Shown here in pieces: positions 32,628 through 44,555 of a stretch of 64,000 bases of DNA. The translations under genes and the position numbers were made by a program. The notes under the pieces were generated by a model. That model was not told where the DNA came from, made no database searches, and was given only the letters and a program-made list of their open reading frames with translations. Every line of letters starts with the position of its first letter. Position 1 is the first letter of the stretch. This stretch comes from Aquanectria penicillioides (Eukaryota; Ascomycota; Sordariomycetes; Hypocreales; Nectriaceae), in the NCBI GenBank assembly GCA_003415625.1, contig PYIU01000004.1:248001-312000 (forward strand), read 5' to 3'.

Positions 32628-33327
32628 TCACGATGCTGAAGCCACAATTCTCCTTGAGGAGCTACAAGTCACAGGAAAATCCAGCATATTAACGGCTTGG
32701 GGTTAAAAATAGGAGCGGTTGACATTTCTTTCTTTTGTTTGAAACATAGACCTTTAGATGGAGTTTGATTCATTTGGGTAATTACTGCCATGTGCAGTCA
32801 GGGATAAGGAATTGGAGTCTTAGAAGGGAGTCGGAAGGCTGGGTTCATAGCAACATTATTATAAATTAGAGGTATCGATAGTTTGAGGTCTCTCGATATA
32901 AACCCATTGAGGTTGAGAAGTCATTATTCTGTTGGCAATTAGTTTCATTGGATTCCGTGGTTGATGATGTTTGTCAATCATTTTGACCTCTATCCAAGCA
33001 AGCACATGATAGAAGTACAAGGCATGCTTCGCCACAAAAGACATCCATTTTCTTAAGAGAAATCTGCACAAATATGTAAAAGAATGAGAACCAATATTGT
33101 TGAAAAAACCCATTGACCTACCCTACATTTATCATCTCTTCGGCCATACCGTTTACGGTAATTATCGCCGACCCCGCACAACGGCTTCCACCCAAGCATT
33201 ACCGCCGTTCAGCCGTGTCTGTGTTCCACTGTTTCGTTCCACTCAATTGGCGATTCCTACTTGATCCCTTTTTCCTCCCTTTGTCTCGATGCGCCTGGCC
33301 GGGTTGTTACCGCGTGCACCCAGAAAT
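32628..33327. other. Intergenic: 3' flank and Zn2Cys6 promoter
   Basis: 700 bp; AT-rich for the first 480, then pyrimidine-rich up to the next start codon. No gene seen. Confidence 0.55.
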
Positions 33328-35428
33328 ATGCCCTCGCTGAAGAATCCTTGCTCCGAATGCAAAGGTACCGGACCAACCATTCTGCTCCTTTGTCATAGCC
33401 ATGTCTTGTACAAATGCTGACACGTGCTTCTTCCCCCGCAGGCAAGCATCTCAAATGTACGTCCCTGGGAAATGGTGACTGATGGAACCCCAGCACCCCA
33501 GGATGGCTGACCTGTTTTGTCTTTTGAACAACCGGCATAGGCGATGAAGATACACTGCAATGTCGCCGTTGTCGCGCCAAGGGGTTGCAGTGTGTCCGTC
33601 CAGGACGGAAGCGACCCTTTCGGCACGGCTCCTCGGCCAAGTATGATGCCCAATTCCCCGACACCCAGAACTGGGTGAACAGCAATGCAAGAGAATGTAA
33701 GCTGCCGCCCACGAACCACGCTTCATAGCGTTTCAGGCCGCCTAATCCACTGTGATATTGCCCAGTCCGGCTTCACACCAATCCTCAAGGACCTGCCCAG
33801 AGAATTGCTCCCGAGGTCGAGCCTGGCCAACCCCAAGCGGAAACCGACCGAGTAAATCCCACCTTGAAATCTCCGCCCCAACCTGGCGCCTCTCCCTCAA
33901 CCCCAAACAGCGTAGCCGCCCTTGCTTCCTCGGGCTCCGAAGTTGCCGATGGGTTCGCAGCCTCGCCTCTCGCCTTGGACCAGCCTGTGCCAGACCAACC
34001 GTCTGGCTTCCGTAGTGGCAACTCCCCTGTTCTACCCGTGCTTTCTCAACAGGGGCCAGGTTGGGGCGGACTACTGAACGATTTCGAAGCACCAAGGAGA
34101 GACACCCAGGAGGCATTGGAGGCTATTCAAGAGGCCTGCCTGTTGAGGTATTATGTTAACGAACTTTCTCACTGGGTAAGACATTCCCGCCCTGGCTTAC
34201 CAATTTAGATTTATTTGCTGAGCAGCCAAGTTTGACATCTGCGACCCTCGAAGTCGGTTCCGATTTCTCGTTCCCGAGCGGGCAAGACACTACCCACCGT
34301 TGCGTTATGCAATATTTGCTGTCGCAGCTCGCCATCTCTGTCGTCTCCCCGAGCTGAGAACTTCACGCGGCATCCTGTACCAGGGCCAACTGCTTCCAAA
34401 TCTCACACCAGACACTGCCGTCGAGTACATGCTGAAATGCATACCAGTCCTGAAGGAGTTTCATGAAACCCGTGATGAGGAGACCCGAGAGCTTATCGTA
34501 ACAACTGCAGTAATATTACGACAGTTTGAAGAAATGGATGACGACGATGACGAAGACCCCAGCACCGGCGATCCTGACGGGAATTTCAACAGCACCCCAA
34601 TCTATGGGCGTGTCAACTTTCTTGCCATCCTCAATGCCGTACTACGAAGCTCCAACTCGGCTGATCTTGTAAAACGACTGGACCTCCTTGAAGCATCATA
34701 TTGGATCGCTTTAAGACAAGAGGTGTATTACGCCCTTCGACGAGGCTATTCGCCGCAGATGGTGGAACCCCCAGTCGAGTGGGTCGACATGTCCCAGAAA
34801 ACAAGCTGGTCATCCACACCAGTCAGGTTGCCAAGTGGTTGTACGATGACAAGTCCGAGACAGAATGGCGTGAGTCGACAACCCGTAAGAGGGCAATAAA
34901 AGCCTAGAAACTGATAGTATGTAGAACGATTGAAAGAGCAAGAAACCCATCTTGAACAACATGCGGTTGATCAATTATCACCTATCCTGTCCCGATCACC
35001 AGATCGGGGCAAAGGGGAGGTGTTCCCGGCAATTTGGTATGCTTCCAGCATGGCGCTCACTGGCATGCAGCATCTTATGGTTGCCAAGATGATATTGATT
35101 GCCGAGTCGCCATTCCTTGGGTACACTTATCCTCAAATCTTCACAGTCTGCCAATGCTAAACATTGAAACAGGAGAAACCAGGCAGACGCAAGACTGGCC
35201 TATCGGGAAGCAGAAGGCCAAGTACGCTCCTTAGTTCTCGATGTTTGTGGTATTGCCCTACAACATCCTGGAACACCACCGGCCATTGTCAATGCAGCCC
35301 TTGCAATACAGCTGTACGGCAACTATTTTACTGACCCATGGGACCGGGAGGCCCTAAGAGGCATCGTGCAGAGGTTCAAGGACAAACGAGCGTGGCCAGT
35401 TCCTAAACCTCTTCAAATGTTTAGATAA
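33328..35428 (+). CDS. Zn2Cys6 transcription factor with split zinc cluster, one frameshift
   Basis: Seven exons: 33328-33364, 33442-33456, 33541-33696, 33766-34175, 34231-34869, 34925-35120, 35173-35428. The start MPSLKNPCSECKG, the 15-nt second exon (GKHLK) and the third exon join to give C-x2-C-x6-C-x6-C-x2-C-x6-C, a complete Gal4-type zinc cluster followed by the basic RPGRKRPFRH linker. A Pro/Ser-rich stretch leads to LLRYYVNELSHW|FDICDPRSRF and PPLRYAIFAVAARHL, the opening of the fungal middle-homology region. The end has RLAYREAEGQVRSLVLDVCG. At CCC 34793-34795 the frame shifts; adding one C gives VDMSPENKLVIHTSQVAKWL and makes the CDS exactly 570 codons including the stop (569 aa). 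It is presumably nuclear. Targets are unknown; the closest neighbours are the TupA-like gene and the dehydrogenase. Confidence 0.8.
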
Positions 35429-36577
35429 TGGAAAAAAGGCTATGAAGAAGACTCGAAGCGATGAATTTGTTTGCATCTTATAGGCCTACTTGATGTGTCG
35501 ACGCGTGAATAAAGAGTACCAATGATCTGTCAAACTCAGGCTATGTATATACTTGCTGTTGTTTGGCAGTGACTATGATTTGTGTAGTATGCGTCGGTTC
35601 CTTCCCCCTTGAACTAGGTATCAATCGGCAAAATTTTGATGATTGCAACTTCATCTTGATCTTCATTCTCGACTAGTTATTATGAGACACGTGAGGTGGT
35701 CCCCACATTGGCCGCATGTTGGAGATTAGATTTGGCGCCAGTCGGGGTAGGCGTCCACGAGTGAACAGTAATTGAGCGCCAATCCAAATGAGACATGTGA
35801 TAAAATAATTGCAATAAAGCTGACAAAAACGGAAAAAGTCCGAAGGAGTGAAAGTCTTTAAAAGCCTACGATTGCGTGTAAAGAGCCCGTCTTTATACAC
35901 CCACCTTAAGTCTGTATATACTTTGTATGTCGTGGGCAACTTCCGAAAGCCGAGGTTTAGGCTCCTCGGAAACCCTTTCCAAAAACCCAATTGACCCCCA
36001 GAAACAATCTTTGGGCAATTTTATCCAGAGAATTTGGAAAATCCCTAATTCTTGAAACAGCTGACCTTTTTTCTGGACCTAAATTGTCTGCAAGTCGATC
36101 GGAATTGGCAATATTCACCAGATTGTACCTGAATGTTGCAGAGGATTTACCGGCGGTACCTGCCAAAATAAGTTAGAATTTCCCCATTCATCCCCCGCAT
36201 TTTGAAGAGGATACCCGTTTATAGCAGCTATCGACGAACTGTCCTGCTGACACAAGCCTCGAAGAAACGGGGACGCCCAATAAGGCAATTTTGGCCAATT
36301 GTGATTGTGGTAATTACTCAATCCAGCAAGCATCACCGCGATCGCGGCAACTGAGTAGACAACTTTCCATAAAAAACAACTCGAGGAAGGACAAAGATCA
36401 GAGGATTAGCATGCTTTCCTGTTTCGGAACTGCACAAATGTATTTATAGAGGTCGTTGAAAAGTATAAGAGTGGCCTGGATTTCTGTCAAAATGTCAAGG
36501 GCAAGAACAGACTCCAGCACTTTCAACTTCACATCACCTCACCTCACCTCACTTCAAACTCTTGCACCTAAGACATC
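35429..36577. other. Intergenic: promoter of dehydrogenase
   Basis: 1.15 kb without gene. Near the 3' end are TATTTATA (36441-36448), TATAAGA (36464-36470) and a CACCT-rich tandem tract (about 36532-36555) that is probably 5' UTR. Confidence 0.55.
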
Positions 36578-37744
36578 ATGACTCAAATTCTCAACATTGC
36601 TGTTGTCGGCCTTGGACGCATGGTAAATACCCGCCACTGTGCCTATCATTTTATTCTAACAATTCTTCAACAGGGCAAGCGACATGTCCACACTCTACTT
36701 TACCGAGTCCCCCATGCTCGCGTTGTTGCTGTGTGCAGTTCTACGCCCCACGAAGTCAAGTGGGCCGAGGAAAACTCCGAGTACAAGAATTTTGGCATCG
36801 CCGTTTATGACAACTATGATAACATGCTCAACCACCCTGGGCTTCAGGCCGTTTGGGTGTCTACCAGCACTGATGTTCACGCCAGCCAGTCATTGGCTGC
36901 TATTTCCAAAGACCTCCATGTCCTATGCGAGAAGCCTTTGAGTACCGATATGGCTGAGGTATAGAATTTTCCAAACCAAATTACAAAAAGCCTACCCTAA
37001 ACTAACTTGTCTAATCAGGCCCAATCCGTCGTTGATGCTGCTAAATTGAAGCCTCATCTAAAGGTCATGGCGGGATTCTCTCGCCGCTTTGATGCTTCTT
37101 ACCGCGATGCTGCGGATAAGATCTTGAACCAGAAGAGTATTGGCGAGCCTTTCATGGTCCGATCCAACACCTGTGATCTCCTTGATGACACTGGATTCTT
37201 TGTCCGATACGCCTCCCGAAACGGCGGAATTTTCGTCGACTGCGCCATCCACGACATTGATCTATCGCTCTGGTATTTGGGTAACCCCTTGCCCAAGGCC
37301 TGTTGGGCCGCAGGTACCCTGCAGCACCACCCTGAGCTCAAGGAGCTCAACGATGTTGACAATGCCGTGGGAGTGGTTGAGTTTTGGGGCGGAAAGATCG
37401 CTTACTTTTACTGCTCACGCACGCAGGCCCATGGCCATGACGTGTGCACCGAGATTACTGGGAAGGCTGGAAAGATTATGGTCAACGTTATCCCCAAGGC
37501 CAACAACGTCGTTGTATGCGACAACTTGGGTATGCGCCACGAGGTTCAGCCGGAGTACTGGCAGCGGTTTGAAGATGCTTTTGCCTTGGAAGCCAACGAG
37601 TTTACCGACAGCGTGCTGAATGACAAGACCGTCCCGCTTGCGATGGAAGGTGGCCTGCAGGTCATGAATATTGGACGAGCCCTGCAGCATGCGCTTCTGA
37701 CTGGGGAGGTCGTCAAGTTCAACGAGAAGGGTGAGCGGGCTTGA
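36578..37744 (+). CDS. Gfo/Idh/MocA family NAD(P)-dependent dehydrogenase (inositol 2-dehydrogenase-like)
   Basis: Three exons, 36578-36622, 36674-36958 and 37019-37744 (introns 51 and 60 bp), give 351 aa. ILNIAVVGLGRM|GKRHVHTL forms the Rossmann GxGxxG loop across the first intron. HVLCEKPLSTDMAE is the EKP motif whose lysine binds substrate and cofactor. GGIFVDCAIHDIDLSLWYLG is the GG-x5-DxxxHD(L/I)D helix holding the catalytic Asp/His. Length and motifs match myo-inositol 2-dehydrogenases and related sugar or polyol dehydrogenases, soluble and probably cytosolic. Several sugar-acid and inositol enzymes share this layout, so the substrate is a best guess only. The gene is convergent with the rhodopsin-domain gene. 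Confidence 0.85.
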
Positions 37745-38234
37745 GCCTGTCGAGTGGGTATGAAAATATGACCGATATATTGGCCGGAGGAACAAGCATT
37801 GCTCGAAACATGTCAGATGCAACCAAAAAGGAAATTAGGATGATCATGTTGGTTGGCAATCGGCTGCCATGTGCGACCCCTGTTGTCAGCCCACCCCTGA
37901 CCTTGCTGCATGACATGAGAAATCCTCCGACGCGTACGGAGCACTCCGCAGAGGGATGGGAAAGAAGAGAGTAGATACTTGATAAAATGACAAAATGATC
38001 AGATTTCGTGGCTCCTGATGTCGCTTGCTAGCTCGTGTGCTCTGACTCGCGTAAAGAAGAAACAAAAGGTTATTGCTCTAAATAGGTGTACAAAAAAGGG
38101 TTGAGGATGAGAAAAGAAAAGAAGTGGAGCCCTAAATGATACCAGAATGTTGAAAGATTTCATCCTTGGTCTTCTTGATTGATTTTTTACAAGAAAAAAT
38201 AGCTCGCAGGCCGAAGTTGAGGAATCTTTTGAAT
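37745..38234. other. Intergenic between convergent genes
   Basis: 490 bp holding the 3' ends of two convergent transcripts. No further feature seen. Confidence 0.55.
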
Positions 38235-39513
38235 TCATACTCCCAAGATCCTCTTTTGGCTAGAATGTCGGGATGTATTGTCTCCATCGTCAGACAAATT
38301 CTCCCATCCCCTTCCTCGTCTATCAGGGTCCCTAATCTCTGAAATGATAACTTCTTTTGTTTGCAATATTCCATCCTTTGCGCTTTTGCGCCGGGACTTC
38401 ATCATATATGCCTCGTCTTCGTTTTCTGGAACTGTCCTGCGAGCAGCAGAGACATGACTTCCTTCGCCGTAATAGTGCTGTTGCCCGGTCCCGCGAGATC
38501 GGGACTCCGACTTGGCTTGTCTGCGCTTGTTCCACAGTCCGTAGATGGTGGGTGCGTTGACTACCATTGCAGCGGTGAGAAGTTCGACGCTGGCCCAAGT
38601 CGTGCGATTAATTTGGCTGTCCTTGTTTGAGGCATTAATAGGCAGACGGATGATTGTGATGGCTATGATGAAAATGCCCAGGGTAAAGAGTGCGATTAAT
38701 TGTGTCTTGCGCTTCCAAGCCGTTTTCAAAGAGACCACCAGTGGAATGGGGAGGACGAGGAGCATAAAGTCCGTGATGATGTTGAGGACACCGACGACGA
38801 TAAGTTGAAGCTGGGCTTTAGCGCAAGAGCCTACGCACAAAGTAAACAAAATGTATTAGTCTTGATAGGAGACCTATTGGATGAAGTAGAGCAACATACC
38901 TGGATCAGGAACGACCTGCCAGTATAGATGAAACGGCTTGCATTCGCTAAATGTTGTTACTTGGGTAGCGACATATGTGCCGAAGAAGACGACGAGGTAG
39001 GAGTAAATAATAATATGCTCCCATCTTAGATTAAGCAGCAGCCGGCGGTAGACATCTAATAGAACTAGTTTCTGAAGCCAAAGACTGTTCCAAGTTAGCC
39101 CAGGGCTTGATGTTGATAGCTGAGGCTCTCAGCTGGAGAAAGATTCATGCGATGTTGAGGACGACAACTGCATTTCGCGGCAGCAGTCGTAAGGGTGATT
39201 TGGTTACTTACTAGGAGTTGTACATCACGCGATTCGCAAGCGAGAGCTTACTGCCGATCCCCCGCTGGTAGATCTCTTTGGATGTGAAAGTGTGCGTCTT
39301 TCGAATGGAGGCCGAGACGTTGTTGGTTCCCCAGGTGAGCACAACATGGATCAGGCCGAGTCTTGCCAGTGCACAGAGACATGCTGCCATAGTCAGATAG
39401 TCTCCCAGGTTGAACGACTGCTTTGCAACTTTTCTCCATATCAGTCTGCCTCCCATCAGGATGAGAGCCAAGCAGCTGAAGAGCCAGTGGATCAGCAGTG
39501 TAGGATCATCCAT
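38235..39513 (-). CDS. Rhodopsin-domain (PTH11-like) integral membrane protein
   Basis: Three exons, 39513-39212, 39084-38900 and 38830-38235 (introns 127 and 69 bp), give 360 aa. Hydrophobic segments include HWLFSCLALILMGGRLIW, YLTMAACLCALARLGLIHVV, IIIYSYLVVFFGTYVATQV, LIVVGVLNIITDFMLLVLPI, IALFTLGIFIIAITIIRL and ASVELLTAAMVVNAPTIYGL. The pattern SEC|KPFHLYWQVVPDPGSC|AKAQL..ITDFMLLVLPIPLV is the signature of the fungal rhodopsin domain (PF20684) found in PTH11-type receptors and many orphan membrane proteins. The C-terminal 110 residues are basic, polar and cytosolic. No CFEM domain precedes it. Its start is the first ATG of an open exon; the first helix is short, so an upstream exon is possible. 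Confidence 0.8.
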
Positions 39514-40957
39514 AGCCGCGAGCGGGTTGACCTAGCGGTCCAGCATGAATGAACGAGCCCAAAAAGGCGCGCGGGACAGCGGCTTGCGGAGTATATCTTA
39601 TTCATCGTTTCTCGGAGGTATTTCAAAGGCCCGTTCCCAGACCTCCGCGTCGGCAAACCTAGGCCCGAATTGGACGCTTGCTCTACGCGAGGTGCAGATG
39701 CCTGCGACGAAGCCACATGCAACCAAGATCCACCCGGCAGGGTATCAAGGACCGGCGTTTTTTTCAGCCCGGCGGGCTGGTTTGCCCCTGGCTGACGCAA
39801 CCTTCAAGGAGCACAGATCGACAATTTTGCTGGGAAAAGCGGATTTTCCTCTGCATGAGCTGATGTTTGGCTGAATTCCACATGCTGTGCAATGGTCCAA
39901 CGCGTTCCATCTCCACCCATCCCATCTTCTGCATCGGCACAGATGCCCAGGAAAATCCTAGCCTCCTCCTGTCAAAAAATCTCAAGGTAGTATAGATACC
40001 ACGCTGGTGGTGTGTGGGTGGGCGCTTTTGGGCTTCTTTGGGGAATTCTAGTGAGGCGTATGGCAAACTCAAAATCTGCCGTGCATGTGTGCATCGTATA
40101 TTAGCCTGCTGCCGGACTGGCTTCTCAGTCCTGGACATACGCATTGTGGATATACGGAGGGCTCCCCTAGCCTACCCTGGAACCCTTAGCGCTCCGAACT
40201 GATAGAGCTATTTTCTCGACCCTAGACTGCCTTCTACTTTGGATAGAGGATGGAATTTGGAAGAGGAACCATATTGATGCGGGTGGGTCGCCGGCCGGGG
40301 TATACAAGGTATGGCGTTCCGGAGCTCTATCCCAAAGAGGCCTTACGCGGGACTGGCCGCGGCATCCGCCTTTAGAGTAACGCCAAATTGGCTAGTGAAG
40401 CTCAAAAAGTAGTCAAACAGCCTTGCTCATTAGCTTGTTTACGCGCAATCACCAAGACTCAACCCCAGTCACCAGACCACCCCTCACCAAACCATCTCCC
40501 TGCAAAACCGCTGTAGAAGCCTCCAGCACGTGATCTGGCGTTTGATTTCAGATCGATTTTGCGCCTATTTCGCAAGGGGCGGTCCTTGACTAGGGTTGAG
40601 TCTTAATTACTACAATGGTATGTAGGTAGGCTAAGGTAGCACTCAGCCTACTCCGTGCTCCACTTGTCAGGGACGCATCCGACAGTCTGCACGGAGTAGC
40701 CCCATCAAGGACCATATTTCATCGACGACAACCTCCTGGTGAACAGCAGTTCCGCGCCGTTAGCTTCCATCGCCTAATCCACCAGAAGCCCCACGGGTCC
40801 ACCCGTCATCACAGCCATCCGCCCTCAGCAGCTTCTTAATTATCTCGGCTGACCCCAAGCCCAGTGACCAGTTCGTCTCATCCTTTTCCCATCGCGGACT
40901 TGTTCTTTCTTTTTTCCCCTCCCCTTTCCGTTTTAATTATTACCCCAAAAGTTAAAA
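39514..40957. other. Intergenic between divergent genes
   Basis: 1.44 kb shared 5' region of the rhodopsin-domain gene (minus) and the hydrolase (plus). Several short frames, none supported. The last 100 bp are pyrimidine-rich (ccttttcccatcg.. tttttcccctcccc), typical for a highly expressed fungal gene. Confidence 0.55.
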
Positions 40958-42168
40958 ATGCATTTCCTGTCGCTCTCTATCGTTGCCGCCGCCTTGTTCG
41001 GTGGCGCTCTTGCCGCTCCCCACGGCCATGACCACGATGATGGCCAGACCGAGACCGAGATTCCCTACATTCGCTCGTACTTCTATGCGGGAGGAGATTA
41101 CGTCGACGACGGATCTGGCGGTCACATCTTCAGAGACCAGATGTATGTTGAGAAGCTAGTGCCGTCCAATGGTGTGACACAGGACGTGCCCATCGTCTTG
41201 ATCCACGGACAAGCACAGACCGGAAGTGTAAGACCCTAACCCGAACTGTCTTCCCCGTGTGTGGGCACATCGTGACTAACATCCTTACAGAACTTCCTCA
41301 ACAAGCCTGACGGCGGCCGTGGCTGGGCTTCCCACTTCATCGACCAAGGCTACGAGCTGTACATTGTTGACCAGACCTTCCGTGGTCGCTCCGCATGGCA
41401 GCCGGCCTATGGTGCCACCAAGCCCTCGACATACTCTGCCGAGATCATCCAGCAGCGCTTCACTGCCGGTCAGGACTACATGCTATGGCCCCAGGCCTCC
41501 AAGCACACTCAGTGGCCCGGCACTGGAAAGATGGGCGATGCCGTCTTTGACGCCTTCTACAGCTCCAACGTCCAGTTCGTCAACAACGCCACCTACCAGC
41601 AGACCACTGTGCAGAAGGCCGGTGCTGCCCTCCTTGACAAGATCGGAAAGCCTGTCATTCTTGTCGGCCACAGCCAGGGTGGCCTGATGCCCATCTTGAT
41701 TGCTGATGCTCGCCCCAACCTGACCAAGGGTCTCATTCTCCTCGAGCCTACTGGGCCACCCTTCCAGGAGGCCGTTTTCAGCAACTCCTCTTCCCGCGCC
41801 TGGGGATTGACTGACATTCCCATCACCTACTCCCTGCCGTCACCACCCCTTCCACTGAGCTTGTCAAGCAGACCTACGCTGCCCGCGGCGATGGTTACGT
41901 TGCCTGTGTCCGCCAGGCTGAGACACCCACCCCTCGCAAGCTCGTCAACCTGGCCAGCAAGCCCATTCTGCTCGTCACTTCCGAGTCGTCGTACCACGTT
42001 CCCTACGACTACTGCACTGTCGAATTCCTGAAGCAGGCCGGCTGCTCCAAGACCAAGCACCTTGAGCTTGGCGAGGAGGGCATCCACGGAAACGGCCACA
42101 TGTTCTTCATGGAGCAGAACAGCTACACCATTCAGAAGAAGCTCCGGCGCTGGATCCGAAAGCTCTAA
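40958..42168 (+). CDS. Secreted alpha/beta-hydrolase (esterase-like), one frameshift
   Basis: Exons 40958-41227 and 41291-42168 with a 63-bp intron (GTAAGA..TTACAG). [20 protein letters not shown] is a signal peptide. [13 protein letters not shown] supplies the oxyanion-hole [15 protein letters not shown] is the nucleophile elbow (Ser about 217). [13 protein letters not shown] near the C-terminus supplies the histidine. This is a secreted serine hydrolase of the alpha/beta fold, similar to fungal proteins annotated only as 'alpha/beta hydrolase'; the substrate is open. After DIPITYS the frame changes at CCC 41832-41834. One added C gives [20 protein letters not shown], and the whole CDS then divides by three (382 aa). 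Without it the protein would end early and lose the catalytic histidine. Confidence 0.8.
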
Positions 42169-43430
42169 TCGATGAGCGCGAAAAAAAAAACGCCTCCGTT
42201 AGACGATCAAATAATTTGACTCCAGTCGTTAATTTCTGACATTCCTGTACATAGCTAGCCAAAAGCATACATAGACTCATCGTTTTTTTTTACCATTTTT
42301 TAATTCGACTCGGATGATACGAAAATATCACGAAGTATTGCCGGATGGGCCTTGGACGGCTGTGGCGCAGACTCCGAGGCCACCAATTTGAAGAGCAGAG
42401 ATAGCACAAGATGAATAGACTTAAATCATAGTGTAATGAAGACAACTATTTTTAGATGATGTAATATGGCATTTGTGAAATTTACCATGCTTGCTTGGTT
42501 CGACGGTTGGGATGTTGGATTTGATGGATGACATGGGGGAAAGCGCTCCTTGATAGTTCACTTTTTTTTTTTGAATTTGGCCTTGCAGAGACAGATCTTG
42601 ACCTGATGCCCACAATCAAGGCTGCAGAGCTGCAAATTCGCATCTTTTTACTGGTCAATGGTGAAAAAAACTTGGTGTGGCGTTGCATGGCGCGGTGCAG
42701 CCCGGTAGCTCGTGAGAGACGCTCGTCGGGTAGTTGGTAGCGCACGTAACACGCAACGGTGGTGGTGAGAGATAAATGAGATAAGCGGGATGCTCGGCGG
42801 CAATCGGATTTTAATATTTGCGGTTGTCCCGAGCCATTGTCGTCTGAAGAGCTAAGAGATAATCTAGCCAATCGCGATGCATGAATATCGATTTTTGTGT
42901 GGGAGACGGGGAGATCAGACCCAATATCTATCTTCATGCTCGGTGGCAATGTGAGCCAATTCACAGGCCTGGGTGGTCTGATAGAGAGCAGAGTTTGCAG
43001 GGGCCTTTATGCTGCATTGAACAAAATAACCGCGCAAACTGCCGATTGCACAGCTTCGGCCAAGCGCTGTTGTGCGTGAATGGCGTGCATAACATTAATA
43101 AATCAGCTTTTGTGTCTGTGTGCGTGCATACGTGCGCCTCCAGCCACCAGCTCGCGAACCAAACCCCGCACAGTGGAGCGCAATGGCGCTGGGACAACTT
43201 TTATCCCGCGCGTCGCCATTTCATATCCAAGGGAAATCGGGGACTTTGCCGGGGCCCAGGATGGACCGTGAGTGGTGGCTGTAGCGTCCTTATCCGCGCC
43301 TGTGCTTTTCTTCCCCATCTTCAGCCTCCTCATTATCCATCATTGTCCGACAAGCCTTGATCCTCGCCTCATCCGCATCTTCATCCTCCTCGCCTCGGCT
43401 CAACCCAACTCAACTCAATTGCGCGTCAAA
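42169..43430. other. Intergenic
   Basis: 1.26 kb. Short A and T runs lie near 42181, 42283 and 42561. Overlapping frames around 42881-43360 have no motif. The CAACTCAACTCAA tract just before 43431 is likely 5' UTR. Confidence 0.55.
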
Positions 43431-44178
43431 ATGGGCCTCCTCACCAAGACCGTCTTCGTAGGCCTCCTGGGCACCACCTCCGTCACCGCGACGGCTGCTG
43501 CTTACCTCGCTGCCAAAAACCCTGTTGTCTCGCCTCTCCCGCCAAATGACCCCATCTGGAGCTCCAGTGTTTACAAGAGGCACAATCCCAGCCGCAACCC
43601 CGCCACCCAGGACGTGTGCATTCGTCGCATTCCTCTCAGCAAGATCCGCCCCGAGCTGCTGCAGAAGGATGGCGACCTGACTGTTGAGTTTTGCCGTGGC
43701 GTATGGAGTGGTCTAGGTACGCTTTATCTCGGTCCAATCCGCTCAATTGCTGGCCTCGCCTCGCTAATTCCATGCAGGATTCACCGTGCAGCAAAAGTAT
43801 CTGGAGTGGAAGTGGAAGGGCCCTGAGACCGCTGATCAGCTCTGGAGCCAGGAGGAGCTGGCTGAGAGCACCTATGAGAAGGGAACCAAGTTCACTGACC
43901 ACTTCGAGATTGTCGAGAAGACTTCCAGCTCCATCACTGTCCGCTGCGGAGACTCGCCTCGCAACCAGGGCCTGCGAGGATCTGACGGCCTCTTTATCAT
44001 CAGCACCAGCATCGACAAGCAGCGCGAGGAGGTTGAGCTGAGACTCAAGAGCTGCCTGTACCACAGCGAGGGCAAGGTTGCCGGCTACAAGGGTCCCATG
44101 CCTGGCTGGATGGAGGAGCTTCATCAATGGTACGCGCGAATTTGGTCCGAGACTGCAGCTCGCAAGCTGCTTAAATAG
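43431..44178 (+). CDS. Conserved-looking protein of unknown function with N-terminal membrane anchor
   Basis: Exons 43431-43716 and 43778-44178 with a 61-bp intron (GTACGC, branch GCTAATT, CATGCAG), 228 aa. Residues 5-28 (KTVFVGLLGTTSVTATAAAY) form a hydrophobic segment that could be a signal anchor. The rest reads as a soluble alpha/beta domain: QDVCIRRIPLSKIRPELL, then LEWKWKGPETADQLWSQEEL, KFTDHFEIVEKTSSSITVRC, GSDGLFIISTSIDK and LRLKSCLYHSEG. I have an impression of widespread fungal homologues but no name or function. Codon use is strongly biased to C-ending codons, which suggests steady expression. It could be a mitochondrial or ER-anchored protein; there is nothing decisive. Confidence 0.75.
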
Positions 44179-44555
44179 GCCCATCGAAGCCATGCCTCAT
44201 GATTTCTGACGAGCAATGGAGCACCAACTTGGGGGATTATGCCAATGTACTTTTCTCAGCGATTTCTTTCTACAAAATCTATATACCTCTTGGCCTTGAT
44301 GACAATACCAATATGGTTTACGACGAACTTGTATATGTTTTTTTCTATTTCACATCTTGACCACCGTCCTCATCAATGCCATGTGCGAGTTTGTGTTGGT
44401 GAACTCTCCCACTGATTCTGATATAGCCTCGGAGTTTCATTCCCAGCTGCTTGATACTCACATCGCATGTAATCAAATACCACAGGTAGCAATAAGTATG
44501 TGAACCAAGGATGCGCAATCGACGTTTCTCCTCACTTTGATCACGCACTCCTCAA
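44179..44555. other. Intergenic between convergent genes
   Basis: 377 bp between two stops. Nothing further seen. Confidence 0.55.
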
